Below are positions 9,101-15,141 of a DNA stretch of 35,101 bases, in pieces. Position 1 is the first letter of the stretch. Every line of letters starts with the position of its first letter. The translations under genes were made by a program, and so were the position numbers. The notes below the pieces were generated by a model. The model was given only the letters and a program-made list of their open reading frames with translations, was not told the origin of the DNA and searched no databases. The DNA is from Kribbella antibiotica (GTDB lineage Bacteria > Actinomycetota > Actinomycetes > Propionibacteriales > Kribbellaceae): assembly GCF_004349055.1 (NCBI RefSeq), contig NZ_SMKX01000091.1, positions 1 to 35,101 on the forward strand, read 5' to 3'.

Positions 9101-9292
9101 CGCGTTGCCGTTCTGGCCGGGTGGCAAGATGTCGCGGCACTGGTTGGCGCAGTAGTCCACCGGTGCGGCAGCGGGCGCCGCTTGCGGTTTGGCCTGCGGG
9201 CTCGCCTGGGTCGCCGGCACGGGCAACGCGGCGAGTACGGCGATCACGGCAGCTGAGGCGATCGCCGTACGAAGGGTTCGGGGGCGGGGCAC
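6116..9292 (-). CDS. secreted penicillin acylase family protein with discoidin domain
   Basis: This is a 1058-residue member of the peptidase S45 Ntn-hydrolase family (penicillin G acylase, aculeacin and acyl-homoserine-lactone acylases). These enzymes are made as precursors that self-cleave to expose an N-terminal serine nucleophile. The expected cleavage site is MSNALLVSGAHTESG, making Ser400 the nucleophile. The family's early segment VTIVRDKSRGIPHITG is also present. Residues 1 to about 33 are a signal peptide, so it works outside the cell. From about residue 930 to the end there is an F5/8 type C (discoidin-like) carbohydrate-binding domain with the typical NAVDGNPGTRWASDW and LGSTQQVGRVVLNW segments; this fusion is unusual for S45. 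The GTG start at 9292 is preceded by GGGAGG, whereas an in-frame start at 9430 would bury the signal peptide. The acyl substrate is unknown. Confidence 0.9.
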   Translation of the reverse strand: MPRPRTLRTAIASAAVIAVLAALPVPATQASPQAKPQAAPAAAPVDYCANQCRDILPPGQNGNATFTDLLGFKALGIRPPHFSDTVKPYQDLVWNSQNIQDDGLAPYFDDASFGVKPDDVASTIQPRSDVTIVRDKSRGIPHITGTTRLGTMFGAGFAGAQDRLFVMDVFRHLGRGQLTPFAGGAAGNRAFEQEFWRTAPYTEADLQRQFDDADELYGAEGVKMQQDIQAWVDGVNHYINTIGIAYPGEYVALGLNWPTSQWKVTDVVATAAVVAGIFGTGGGGEVNSALALLEAQAKYGVAQGTKVWESFRSQNDPEASTTVHNGASFPYGTTGPNPAGRAMPDRGSVTPEPEVINQTVNKKAAAQSPTKRAAPKGSEKLKGIFDGGVFPEGYGKKAMSNALLVSGAHTESGNPVAVYGPQTGYFAPQLLMRQELQGPGVSTRGIAFSGLNFYTLIGRGQDYSWSATSAGQDITDTFAVPLCEPNGGTPTKNSTYYVFRGECQPIERLERNNAWYSSLGSSEPAGSYTLVALRTKFGIVTHRGTVGGKPVLFTKNRSTYGNDAGSALGFMQFNDPEKMKSAADFKKAAESIGYTFNWFYTDKNSIAYYNSGDNPVRAAGADPNLPTWSTYEWKGWNSATNRATYTPPAEHPQVVNQDYLTSWNNKQAPGFSAADSQWGYNGLYRNQPLDDRIKSVINSGGKFTRGKLVEAMESAATVDLRADYVLPYLLRVLKSAPITDPAVADAVAKLTAWQQSGSHRKTPNASSKTYDNAEAIRILDAWWPILVPAQFKDLGPDLYGALVANLKIDERPSAQGSAFQSGWWGFVQRDLRKVLGDPVKAAQPVTYCGSGALAACRSVLTDSLLAATKVPAATTYPASAGCAAGDQFCADQIEHQPMGGITQDRMAWVNRPTYQQVIEFPAHRGDDVSNVAQGKTATASSHETGAYNSPPANAVDGNPGTRWASDWSDPQWLSIDLGSTQQVGRVVLNWEKAYAKGYRVEVSTDGSTWRQVFATTTGNGGEDVVRFPATQARYVKVTGTQRATSYGYSLYEMQAFRQ

Positions 9293-9380
9293 GGAGTCCT
9301 CCCTTGGTCGGAGAAACTGAGAATGACTCACTAGTAGCTTCGGGGTCAAGGGCTCGATTATTGATCCGGGGTCAGCACTG

Positions 9381-9408
9381 TTCAAATACGGACAGTCACC
9401 ACTACTCT
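9381..9408 (+). promoter_or_regulatory. candidate promoter of the SelA-like gene
   Basis: TTCAAA at 9381-9386 and TACTCT at 9403-9408 are separated by 16 bases. The -10 element lies ten bases before the ATG at 9419, and no ribosome site is visible there, so the transcript may be leaderless, which is common in actinobacteria. This is a hand match to the consensus only. Confidence 0.3.
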
Positions 9409-9418
9409 GTCCTGCACC

Positions 9419-10507
9419 ATGAGCATTCATGACCGTTATCGGTTGAGTGCGGTGATCAACGCCAGGGGCACGTACACCCCGCTGGGGGTGTCTCGGAGCT
9501 CCGACGGGGTGGCGGAGGCCGTCGCACAGGCACTACCCGAGTTCTTCGTGATGGCTGAGCTCGGCGACCGGGCGAGCGAGATGATCGCCCAGGTGACCGG
9601 CGCCCAGGCGGGGGCCGTCGCGCACTGCACCGCGGCCTCCCTCACGCTGGCCGTCGCGGCCACCATGACCGGTCCCGATCCGCGCCGGATCGCATCGTTG
9701 CCGGACACAACGGATATGCACAATCGAGTCGTTCTTCCAGCGTGCCATGTGGTCGACTACGGACACTCGAACCTGCAGGGCATCCGGCTGGCCGGCGCCC
9801 AAGTCGATCTCGCCGGCGACGAAAACCGTTGCACCCTTGACGATCTGGAGGCCGAGCTCGACGGCCCTGACATCTGTTGCCTCGTCCTCGTATCGTCACG
9901 GCTCACCACCTGTACGCCGATCGACCTGGTGGCCGCGGTGCGCGCCGCTCACCGGCGCGGCGTACCGGCGATCATCGACGGCGCCGCGCAGTTCCCGCGA
10001 GTGGCCGACTTGATTGCCACCGGCGCCGATCTGGTGCTGGTGAGCGGGCAGAAGTATCTCGCGTCACCCACGGCCGGGCTGATCGCCGGGAGCTGGCCGC
10101 TGGTGCAGGCGGTTCGGGCCCAGGAGAAGGGCATCGGCCGGGTGATGAAGCCGACCAAGGAAGCCATCATCGGGGTCATCGCCGCCCTTGAGGAGTGGCA
10201 GGCCCGCGACCGGATGAAGTGGGAAGCCGATGAGCTCGCGAAGGTGAGCGCGTTCGCCGAGGCTGCGGCGCGGATCCCCGGTGTCACGGCGGACGTCGTA
10301 CCGGATCCGACCGGGTTGCAGATTTCGCGGGTGCTGCTCACGGTGCCGAACGCGCACGATGTCGCGACGCAGCTCGAGGCCGGGTCTCCGTCGATCTATG
10401 TGATGACGGATCGGCTGACCGATGACCAGTTGATGCTTGAGCTCGTACCGCTGACCAAGGACGAGACCGCCACCATCCTGGCCAGACTCTGGTCCCTGCT
10501 GACATAG
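9419..10507 (+). CDS. SelA-like PLP-dependent enzyme
   Basis: This 362-residue fold-type I PLP enzyme resembles the L-seryl-tRNA(Sec) selenium transferase family and its paralogues such as the D-glucosaminate-6-phosphate ammonia-lyase DgaE. The start INARGTYTPLGVSR matches the family's NA-G-T-LG opening. Lys212 in VSGQKYLASPTAGLI is the predicted PLP Schiff-base lysine, and Asp187 in AIIDGAAQ should bind the pyridine nitrogen. At 362 residues it lacks the N-terminal tRNA-binding domain of true SelA (about 460 residues), and no selB, selD or tRNA-Sec is seen nearby. A beta-elimination or lyase reaction on a small amino acid or amino sugar is therefore more likely than selenocysteine synthesis. 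It is transcribed away from the acylase operon. Confidence 0.85.
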   Translation: MSIHDRYRLSAVINARGTYTPLGVSRSSDGVAEAVAQALPEFFVMAELGDRASEMIAQVTGAQAGAVAHCTAASLTLAVAATMTGPDPRRIASLPDTTDMHNRVVLPACHVVDYGHSNLQGIRLAGAQVDLAGDENRCTLDDLEAELDGPDICCLVLVSSRLTTCTPIDLVAAVRAAHRRGVPAIIDGAAQFPRVADLIATGADLVLVSGQKYLASPTAGLIAGSWPLVQAVRAQEKGIGRVMKPTKEAIIGVIAALEEWQARDRMKWEADELAKVSAFAEAAARIPGVTADVVPDPTGLQISRVLLTVPNAHDVATQLEAGSPSIYVMTDRLTDDQLMLELVPLTKDETATILARLWSLLT

Positions 10508-10510
10508 CAA

Positions 10511-10543
10511 GGCCCCGACCTCCTTGTGCAGGAGGTCGGGGCC
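10511..10543. terminator. bidirectional hairpin terminator
   Basis: GGCCCCGACCTCC at 10511-10523 pairs perfectly with GGAGGTCGGGGCC at 10531-10543 around a seven-base loop. CTTTC follows on the plus strand. It sits between the convergent SelA-like and DEAD-box genes and could serve both. Confidence 0.85.
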
Positions 10544-10555
10544 CTTTCAGCTATC

Positions 10556-12850
10556 TCAGTGCTGGTACGACGACTTGCGCGGACCGCTGCTGCTCTCGCG
10601 ACGCGGGCCGTTGCTGTCCCGACGCGGGCCACTGTTGCTCCGACGCGGGCCGCTGTTGCCGCCGCCGCCGAAGCGACGACCGCCACCGCCACCGCTGCCG
10701 CGCTGCGGCTTCGGGGCCGGGAGCCGGACCGGGTGGCCGGACGGCACTTTGCCGCCGGTCAGCACGGTGACCAGCTCGTCGCCCGGACGGGCGCGCACCG
10801 GCTCGGCCTCGACACCGGCGGTCTCGGCCATCCGGATCATGCCCCGACGCTGGTGCGGCAGGAGCAGGGTGACGACTGCACCCTTGCCACCCGCACGCGC
10901 CGTACGGCCTGCGCGGTGCAGGTAGTCCTTGTGCTCGGCGGGCGGGTCAGCCTGAACGACCAGGCCGACGTCGTCGACGTGGATACCGCGCGCGGCGACA
11001 TCCGTGGCGACGAGCACCGGAACCGAGCCGTCCTTGAACTGGTCCAGGGTGCGGTTACGCGCGCCCTGGGTCAGGCCACCGTGCAGCGCCGCGGCCATGA
11101 CGCCCCGGTCGCGCAGCTGGGTGGCGACGCGGTCGGCGCCCAGCTTGGTGCGGACGAAGACGATGGTGCGGCCGTCGCGGCTGGCCAGCTCGGCCGTCAG
11201 CGACTGCTTGTGACCCGGCTCGATGACGAGCAGGTGGTGCTCCATGCCGGAGACCGTGGCCTGGCCGGACTCGGTCGAGTGCGTGACCGGGTCCTTCAGG
11301 TAGGTCTTGACGATCTTGTCGACGTCGTTGTCCAGCGTCGCCGAGAACAGGAGGCGCTGGCCTTCCTTCGGCGTCATGTCCAGCAACGTGGTGACGGCGG
11401 GCATGAAGCCCATGTCGCACATGTGGTCGGCCTCGTCGAGGATCGCGACCTCAACCGCACCGAGGTCGGCAGCGCCCTGCTCACACAGGTCGATCAGCCG
11501 GCCGGGGGTGGCGATCAGCAGGTCGACGCCGCGGCGCAGCGACTCGATCTGCTTCGGGTAGGGCAGGCCACCCGCGATGAGCTTGAGCGAAACACCCATC
11601 ACGTGGGCGAGCGGCTCGAGCGCGTCGTGCACCTGCATCGCGAGCTCGCGGGTCGGGACCAGGATCATCCCGCGCGGGCGGCGCGACTCGGTGTGGCCAC
11701 CGGACAGGCGCATCAGCGTCGGCAGGCCGAAGCTGAGGGTCTTGCCGGAGCCGGTCTGGCCACGGCCGAGAACGTCCTTGCCGGCCAGGGCGTCCGGGAT
11801 GGTCGCCGACTGGATCGGGAACGGCGCGGAGATGCCGTCGCGGGCGAGCCGCTGCACGAGCTTCGGGTCAAGACCCAGAGCCGCGAACTGGTTGTCCTCG
11901 GCAACGGTCACCGCCTGCTCCGGTGCGGTGTCCTTGCGACGGGTGTCCTCATAGTTCGGCCGTTCACGATTCACGTAGGGCTTGTCCTCACCGCGGTTGA
12001 AGAACGAGGGGCGCTCGTCACGCTGCTGGTACGACGGCTTGTCGTCCCGACGCTGGTACGACGAACGATCGTCGCGCTGCTGGTACTGCGGGCGGTCGCC
12101 GCCGCGGGCGCGGTCATCGCGCTGCGGGGAGGACGGCCGGTCGTCACGCTTCTGGTACGACGGACGCTCGTCGCGCGACTGGTACGACGGCTTGTCGTCC
12201 CGACGCTGGTACGACGAACGGTCGTCGCGCTGCTGGTAGGCAGGCTTGTCGTCCCGACGCGGGTACGACGGACGGTCGTCACGCTTCTGGTACGCCGGAC
12301 GCTCGTCCCGCGACTGGTACGACGGCTTGTCGTCCCGACGCTGGTACGACGAACGGTCGTCGCGCTGCTGGTAGGCAGGCTTGTCATCGCGCCGCGGGTA
12401 CGACGGACGGTCATCGCGCGACTGGAAGGCCGGCTTGTCGTTCCGTGCGTACTGCGGGCGGTCGTCACGCTTCTGGTACGCCGGCTTGTCGTCACGCGAC
12501 TGGTACGCCGGACGCTCGTCGCGCTGCTGGTAGGCAGGCTTGTCGTCCCGACGCGGGTACGACGGGCGGTCGTCGCGGCGGGGAGCCGCGCTGCGGTCGT
12601 CGCGGCGCGGGGCGGTGCTCCGGTCGGAGCGGTAGCCCTTGGCCGGGGGACGGGTGTCGCCACGGCCGGCGCCATCGCGCTGACCACGGTCGGAGTACTG
12701 GGAAGGTCCGCCACGACGCTCAGGGCGGTCGTCAGGTGCTGCCGGCGCGGTCGACGGGGTGTCACCCATCCGCTCACCGAAGGACTGGTTCTGGAACTTC
12801 TTGTGCCGCGGCTTCTTAGCTGCAGCATCGTCAGGGTGGTGCTGAGTCAC
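10556..12850 (-). CDS. DEAD-box ATP-dependent RNA helicase with repeat-rich N-terminus
   Basis: This 764-residue RNA helicase has a complete DEAD-box core from about residue 325 to 690: Q-motif FPIQ, motif I GRGQTGSGKT with Lys370, PTRELAMQV, TPGR, DEAD at 472-475, SAT at 503-505, ATDVAARGIHV and HRAGRTAR from His645. It unwinds RNA duplexes in the cytoplasm, typically for ribosome assembly or cold adaptation. About residues 80-290 are nine-residue repeats of the type RDDRPSYQR, and the C-terminus is a Gly/Arg/Ser-rich tail (SGPRRxSN units); both are expected to bind RNA and may promote condensates. I chose the GTG at 12850, which has GAGAGAG just upstream and begins VTQHHPDD; a GTG at 12880 has a poor site. 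Two structured hairpins lie in its leader. Confidence 0.93.
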   Translation of the reverse strand: MTQHHPDDAAAKKPRHKKFQNQSFGERMGDTPSTAPAAPDDRPERRGGPSQYSDRGQRDGAGRGDTRPPAKGYRSDRSTAPRRDDRSAAPRRDDRPSYPRRDDKPAYQQRDERPAYQSRDDKPAYQKRDDRPQYARNDKPAFQSRDDRPSYPRRDDKPAYQQRDDRSSYQRRDDKPSYQSRDERPAYQKRDDRPSYPRRDDKPAYQQRDDRSSYQRRDDKPSYQSRDERPSYQKRDDRPSSPQRDDRARGGDRPQYQQRDDRSSYQRRDDKPSYQQRDERPSFFNRGEDKPYVNRERPNYEDTRRKDTAPEQAVTVAEDNQFAALGLDPKLVQRLARDGISAPFPIQSATIPDALAGKDVLGRGQTGSGKTLSFGLPTLMRLSGGHTESRRPRGMILVPTRELAMQVHDALEPLAHVMGVSLKLIAGGLPYPKQIESLRRGVDLLIATPGRLIDLCEQGAADLGAVEVAILDEADHMCDMGFMPAVTTLLDMTPKEGQRLLFSATLDNDVDKIVKTYLKDPVTHSTESGQATVSGMEHHLLVIEPGHKQSLTAELASRDGRTIVFVRTKLGADRVATQLRDRGVMAAALHGGLTQGARNRTLDQFKDGSVPVLVATDVAARGIHVDDVGLVVQADPPAEHKDYLHRAGRTARAGGKGAVVTLLLPHQRRGMIRMAETAGVEAEPVRARPGDELVTVLTGGKVPSGHPVRLPAPKPQRGSGGGGGRRFGGGGNSGPRRSNSGPRRDSNGPRRESSSGPRKSSYQH
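12141..12410 (-). repeat. two tandem 135-base coding repeats built of 27-base units
   Basis: Within the helicase N-terminus, 12141-12275 is repeated almost exactly at 12276-12410. Each copy encodes 45 residues, which is five nine-residue units. Shorter 27-base units continue on both sides from roughly 12000 to 12600. This indicates recent unequal recombination or slippage inside the gene, always in multiples that keep the frame. Confidence 0.9.
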
Positions 12851-13214
12851 AATCTCTCTCTCGAAAATCGCGGACGACACCCCGAGTGGCCCGCACGCAG
12901 AGGCCGGGCAGCTTGGAAGCTGACCGGTCTGAGGAACAGGCAGGAGATAGGCATCGACCTGCGGGTGCTATCGCGTTGCACCCTCGGCGCCGGAATTTCA
13001 GCGGGTGCTGAAACCGACGGGTCGGAGCGCCTGGAAAGTACTCTGGTGACGCGACTCGCGCACCGACACCTGACAAGTGTACAGGAATTCACCCTGGGCT
13101 TTGACCATGATGCCGATCACCAGACCAGTAGCCCAACTGGTCGTGTCAGTTCTGACGGTTCACCGCAGTTCAAGTGAGCTTGAGTTCTTGGAGTGCGGTT
13201 CTAGGGTTGGTCGT
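12851..13214. other. divergent intergenic region with helicase leader hairpins
   Basis: No gene is seen in these 364 bases between the divergent helicase and soxR genes. Read on the minus strand as helicase leader, there are two hairpins: GGGTGC/GCACCC at 12963-12968 and 12978-12983, and TTTCAGC/GCTGAAA at 12996-13002 and 13007-13013. The right end contains the SoxR box listed separately. No clear promoter hexamers stand out. Confidence 0.5.
13170..13183 (+). promoter_or_regulatory. SoxR-box-like operator
   Basis: TCAAGTGAGCTTGA is an inverted repeat with TCAAG/CTTGA arms. It matches the core of the E. coli soxS operator (TCAAGTTAACTTGA) at all but two central positions. It lies 31 bases before the start codon of soxR, so autoregulation is the obvious reading. 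Control of the divergent helicase is possible but less likely because of the distance. Confidence 0.7.
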
Positions 13215-13688
13215 ATGGCGGAGGAGAACGTCCCGAGCAAGGACCACTGGCTGTCCATCGGGGAGATTGCCCATCGATCCGGGGTGGCCGCATCGGCCTT
13301 GCGATTCTACGAGGATCAAGGCCTGATCGATTCCCGGCGAACGGCAGGCAACCAGCGGCAGTACCAGCGCAGCACGCTCCGGCGCATCGCGTTCGTCCAG
13401 GCGGCGCAACGCGTCGGCTTGGCGTTGGCCGAGATCCGCGAGGCCCTCGGCTCCCTCCCGGAGGACCGCACCCCGACCCGCTCCGACTGGAGCCGCCTCT
13501 CCAAAGGCTGGCGAACCCGCCTCGATGAGCGCATCACCGAGCTCGAACGCCTCCGCGACGACCTCGACGGCTGCATCGGCTGCGGCTGCCTCAGCCTGCA
13601 GCGCTGCAACCTCTACAACAAGTCCGACCGCCTCGCGGAACGCGGCCCCGGCGCCCGCATCCTCAATGTGGGCATCCCGGGCGAATAA
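13215..13688 (+). CDS. soxR: redox-sensitive transcriptional activator SoxR
   Basis: This is a 157-residue MerR-family regulator. Residues about 11-80 form the winged helix-turn-helix (IGEIAHRSGVAASALRFYE), followed by a dimerisation helix. The [2Fe-2S] cluster ligands are all present as Cys120, Cys123, Cys125 and Cys131 in CIGCGCLSLQRC, with the same spacing as E. coli SoxR. Oxidation of this cluster, in many non-enteric bacteria by redox-active metabolites, switches the protein to an activator. The start at ATG 13215 gives the normal family length; longer frames upstream would run through the operator. The SoxR box just ahead of it supports self-regulation. No oxidoreductase or efflux gene typical of actinobacterial SoxR regulons is adjacent. 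Confidence 0.95.
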   Translation: MAEENVPSKDHWLSIGEIAHRSGVAASALRFYEDQGLIDSRRTAGNQRQYQRSTLRRIAFVQAAQRVGLALAEIREALGSLPEDRTPTRSDWSRLSKGWRTRLDERITELERLRDDLDGCIGCGCLSLQRCNLYNKSDRLAERGPGARILNVGIPGE

Positions 13689-13816
13689 CCCGCCGTACCG
13701 GTCATATGTCCGGAGTTATGCCTGCCATAGAGCCGCGATTCGGGTTCGAGGGTTAACCCCCGACTCTTTCCCGAACAGGTGCGGAAAATGAGTGACGGGG
13801 GCAAGGTCTCGGCTGT

Positions 13817-13841
13817 AGCGATCAGTAGTTCGCTGATCGCT
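13817..13841 (+). promoter_or_regulatory. inverted repeat upstream of the protease gene
   Basis: AGCGATCAG at 13817-13825 pairs perfectly with CTGATCGCT at 13833-13841 around seven bases. It lies 31 bases before the protease start and could be an operator or a leader hairpin. Which regulator would bind it is unknown. Confidence 0.4.
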
Positions 13842-13872
13842 TTCCGCCACCGATCCGGAGTGAGGCCCTCCC

Positions 13873-14538
13873 ATGTCGCATCGCCGCATCCTGTCCAGCC
13901 TTGCGGGGCTCGCCGCCGCCGCACTCGCCGTACCCGCCTTCGCCGCTGCTCCGGCAGCAGCACCGGCGAACGTCTCGACCGAGGCGACCCGCGCTTCCTA
14001 CATCGGTTCGCCGCAGGACGAGGCCGCCACCAAGGCCTTCTACGACGCGGTCATGAAGTCCGCCCGCTCCAAGCAGGCCAAGGCCAAGGCGGCCGGCCAG
14101 AAGCTCGAGGCCGTCACCGTCACCTACGCCGTCGACGCCCCGACCTTCGCGAGCCAGATCGCCTCGAGCACGCAGATCTGGAACTCGTCGGTCAGCAACG
14201 TCCAGCTCGTCGAAGGCAGCAGCTACGACTTCTACTACACCGAGGGCAACGACTCCCGCGGTTCGTACGCCTCCACCGACGGCCACGGCAGCGGTTACGT
14301 CTTCCTCGACTACGCCCAGGCCCAGGAGTACGACTCCACCCGCATCACTGCGCACGAGACCGGCCACGTACTCGGTCTGCCGGACCACTACTCCGGCCCG
14401 TGCTCGGAGCTGATGTCCGGTGGTGGCCCCGGCCCGTCCTGCACCAACCCCAACCCGGACGCCACCGAGCGCGCCAGCGTCAACGGCCTCTGGGCAAACG
14501 GCAAGGCCGACACAACCGCCTTCCACATCGCACGCTGA
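13873..14538 (+). CDS. secreted snapalysin-type metalloprotease (M7)
   Basis: This 221-residue zinc protease fits the snapalysin family (MEROPS M7), small extracellular neutral proteases known from Streptomyces. A signal peptide covers about residues 1-25 (hydrophobic core AGLAAAALAVPAFAAAP), followed by a propeptide to about residue 78. The mature domain begins near VTVTYAVDAP. The extended zinc motif HETGHVLGLPD gives His161, His165 and Asp171 as metal ligands and Glu162 as the catalytic base. The later SELMSGG segment supplies the Met-turn. Two cysteines in the C-terminal third (near PCSE and SCTN) probably form a disulfide. Length matches the family. A GGAGTGAGG site precedes the ATG. In Streptomyces such genes often sit beside a LysR-type regulator; none is seen here. 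Confidence 0.9.
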   Translation: MSHRRILSSLAGLAAAALAVPAFAAAPAAAPANVSTEATRASYIGSPQDEAATKAFYDAVMKSARSKQAKAKAAGQKLEAVTVTYAVDAPTFASQIASSTQIWNSSVSNVQLVEGSSYDFYYTEGNDSRGSYASTDGHGSGYVFLDYAQAQEYDSTRITAHETGHVLGLPDHYSGPCSELMSGGGPGPSCTNPNPDATERASVNGLWANGKADTTAFHIAR

Positions 14539-14551
14539 CCTACTCCGGTCT

Positions 14552-14595
14552 CTCCGGCTCGGATCCGCCCGGCAGGGGACGGATCCGAGCCGGAG
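14552..14595 (+). terminator. terminator hairpin after the protease gene
   Basis: CTCCGGCTCGGATCCG at 14552-14567 pairs perfectly over 16 bases with 14580-14595, leaving a 12-base loop. It starts 14 bases after the protease stop codon. There is no U-run, as is frequent in high-GC actinobacteria. Confidence 0.8.
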
Positions 14596-14604
14596 CTCCG
14601 TCAC

Positions 14605-14641
14605 CCCATCTGCGCCTACGCTGAGCGCATGCGCAGATGGG
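14605..14641 (+). promoter_or_regulatory. hairpin covering a start codon
   Basis: CCCATCTGCGC at 14605-14615 pairs perfectly with GCGCAGATGGG at 14631-14641. The start codon of the lipoprotein gene at 14629 falls at the edge of the stem. In RNA this would hide the initiation region, so it may limit translation, or the transcript may start inside it. Confidence 0.4.
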
Positions 14642-15141
14642 TGGGGATCTTTCTCGCGGTGAGCAGCTCTTTCGTCCTGGTGGGCTGCGGGCCCGGCACC
14701 AGTGGCACTCTCGGGCTGATGACCGACGGCAACGGCAACACCTCGGCGGTCCTGCAGATCTGCGAGGGACACCTCGAGAACGTCGTGCTCAACCTGCAGA
14801 ATCGCGGCGTACCGGAGGATCCCGACGAAGAGCCCGAACGACTGGGCGAGTGGGAGTCCGGCTCCAAGGTCCGCAAGGGCTTCACGCAGTTCGACCTCGC
14901 CCAGGGCGGGAACGGCTGGAAGGTCGTCACCCCGCTCAAGCCGCGCAACGCGGCCCGGACCTTCTCCATCACCGCCGCATCCGAGGACAGCGCGTGGATC
15001 GCCTTCGGTCCCCAGTTCAAGAACAGCGACCTGACCAAGCTGAAGCCCGGCCAGGTCCTGGTCAGCCCGGAGGATGGTTCGCCGGGTAATCGGGTGCAGT
15101 CCTTGGACGACTTCAAAGCCACGTCCTGCGACGGCTACTAG
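14629..15141 (+). CDS. putative lipoprotein of unknown function
   Basis: This 170-residue protein has a short signal sequence ending in a lipobox, FVLVGC, with Cys20 as the predicted lipid-modified residue. It should therefore be anchored on the outer face of the membrane. The mature part is mainly polar and holds two further cysteines (ICEG near residue 45 and TSCDGY at the very end) that could pair. I do not recognise a domain. Similar small lipoproteins with a fold of about 130 residues are common and uncharacterised in actinobacteria. The start has no clear ribosome site and sits in a hairpin. The stop codon overlaps that of the convergent lacI-type gene by three bases. Confidence 0.75.
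   Translation: MRRWVGIFLAVSSSFVLVGCGPGTSGTLGLMTDGNGNTSAVLQICEGHLENVVLNLQNRGVPEDPDEEPERLGEWESGSKVRKGFTQFDLAQGGNGWKVVTPLKPRNAARTFSITAASEDSAWIAFGPQFKNSDLTKLKPGQVLVSPEDGSPGNRVQSLDDFKATSCDGY

Noticed and set aside
12000..12600. regular repeats that could be mistaken for a CRISPR array
   Set aside because: The 27-base units are contiguous, keep the reading frame and encode the helicase N-terminus; there are no unique spacers and no cas genes.
10526..13177. 883-residue plus-strand open frame opposite the helicase
   Set aside because: It is the mirror of a GC-rich, repetitive coding region; its Arg/Val/Leu-heavy translation has no domain, while the opposite strand has a complete DEAD-box protein.
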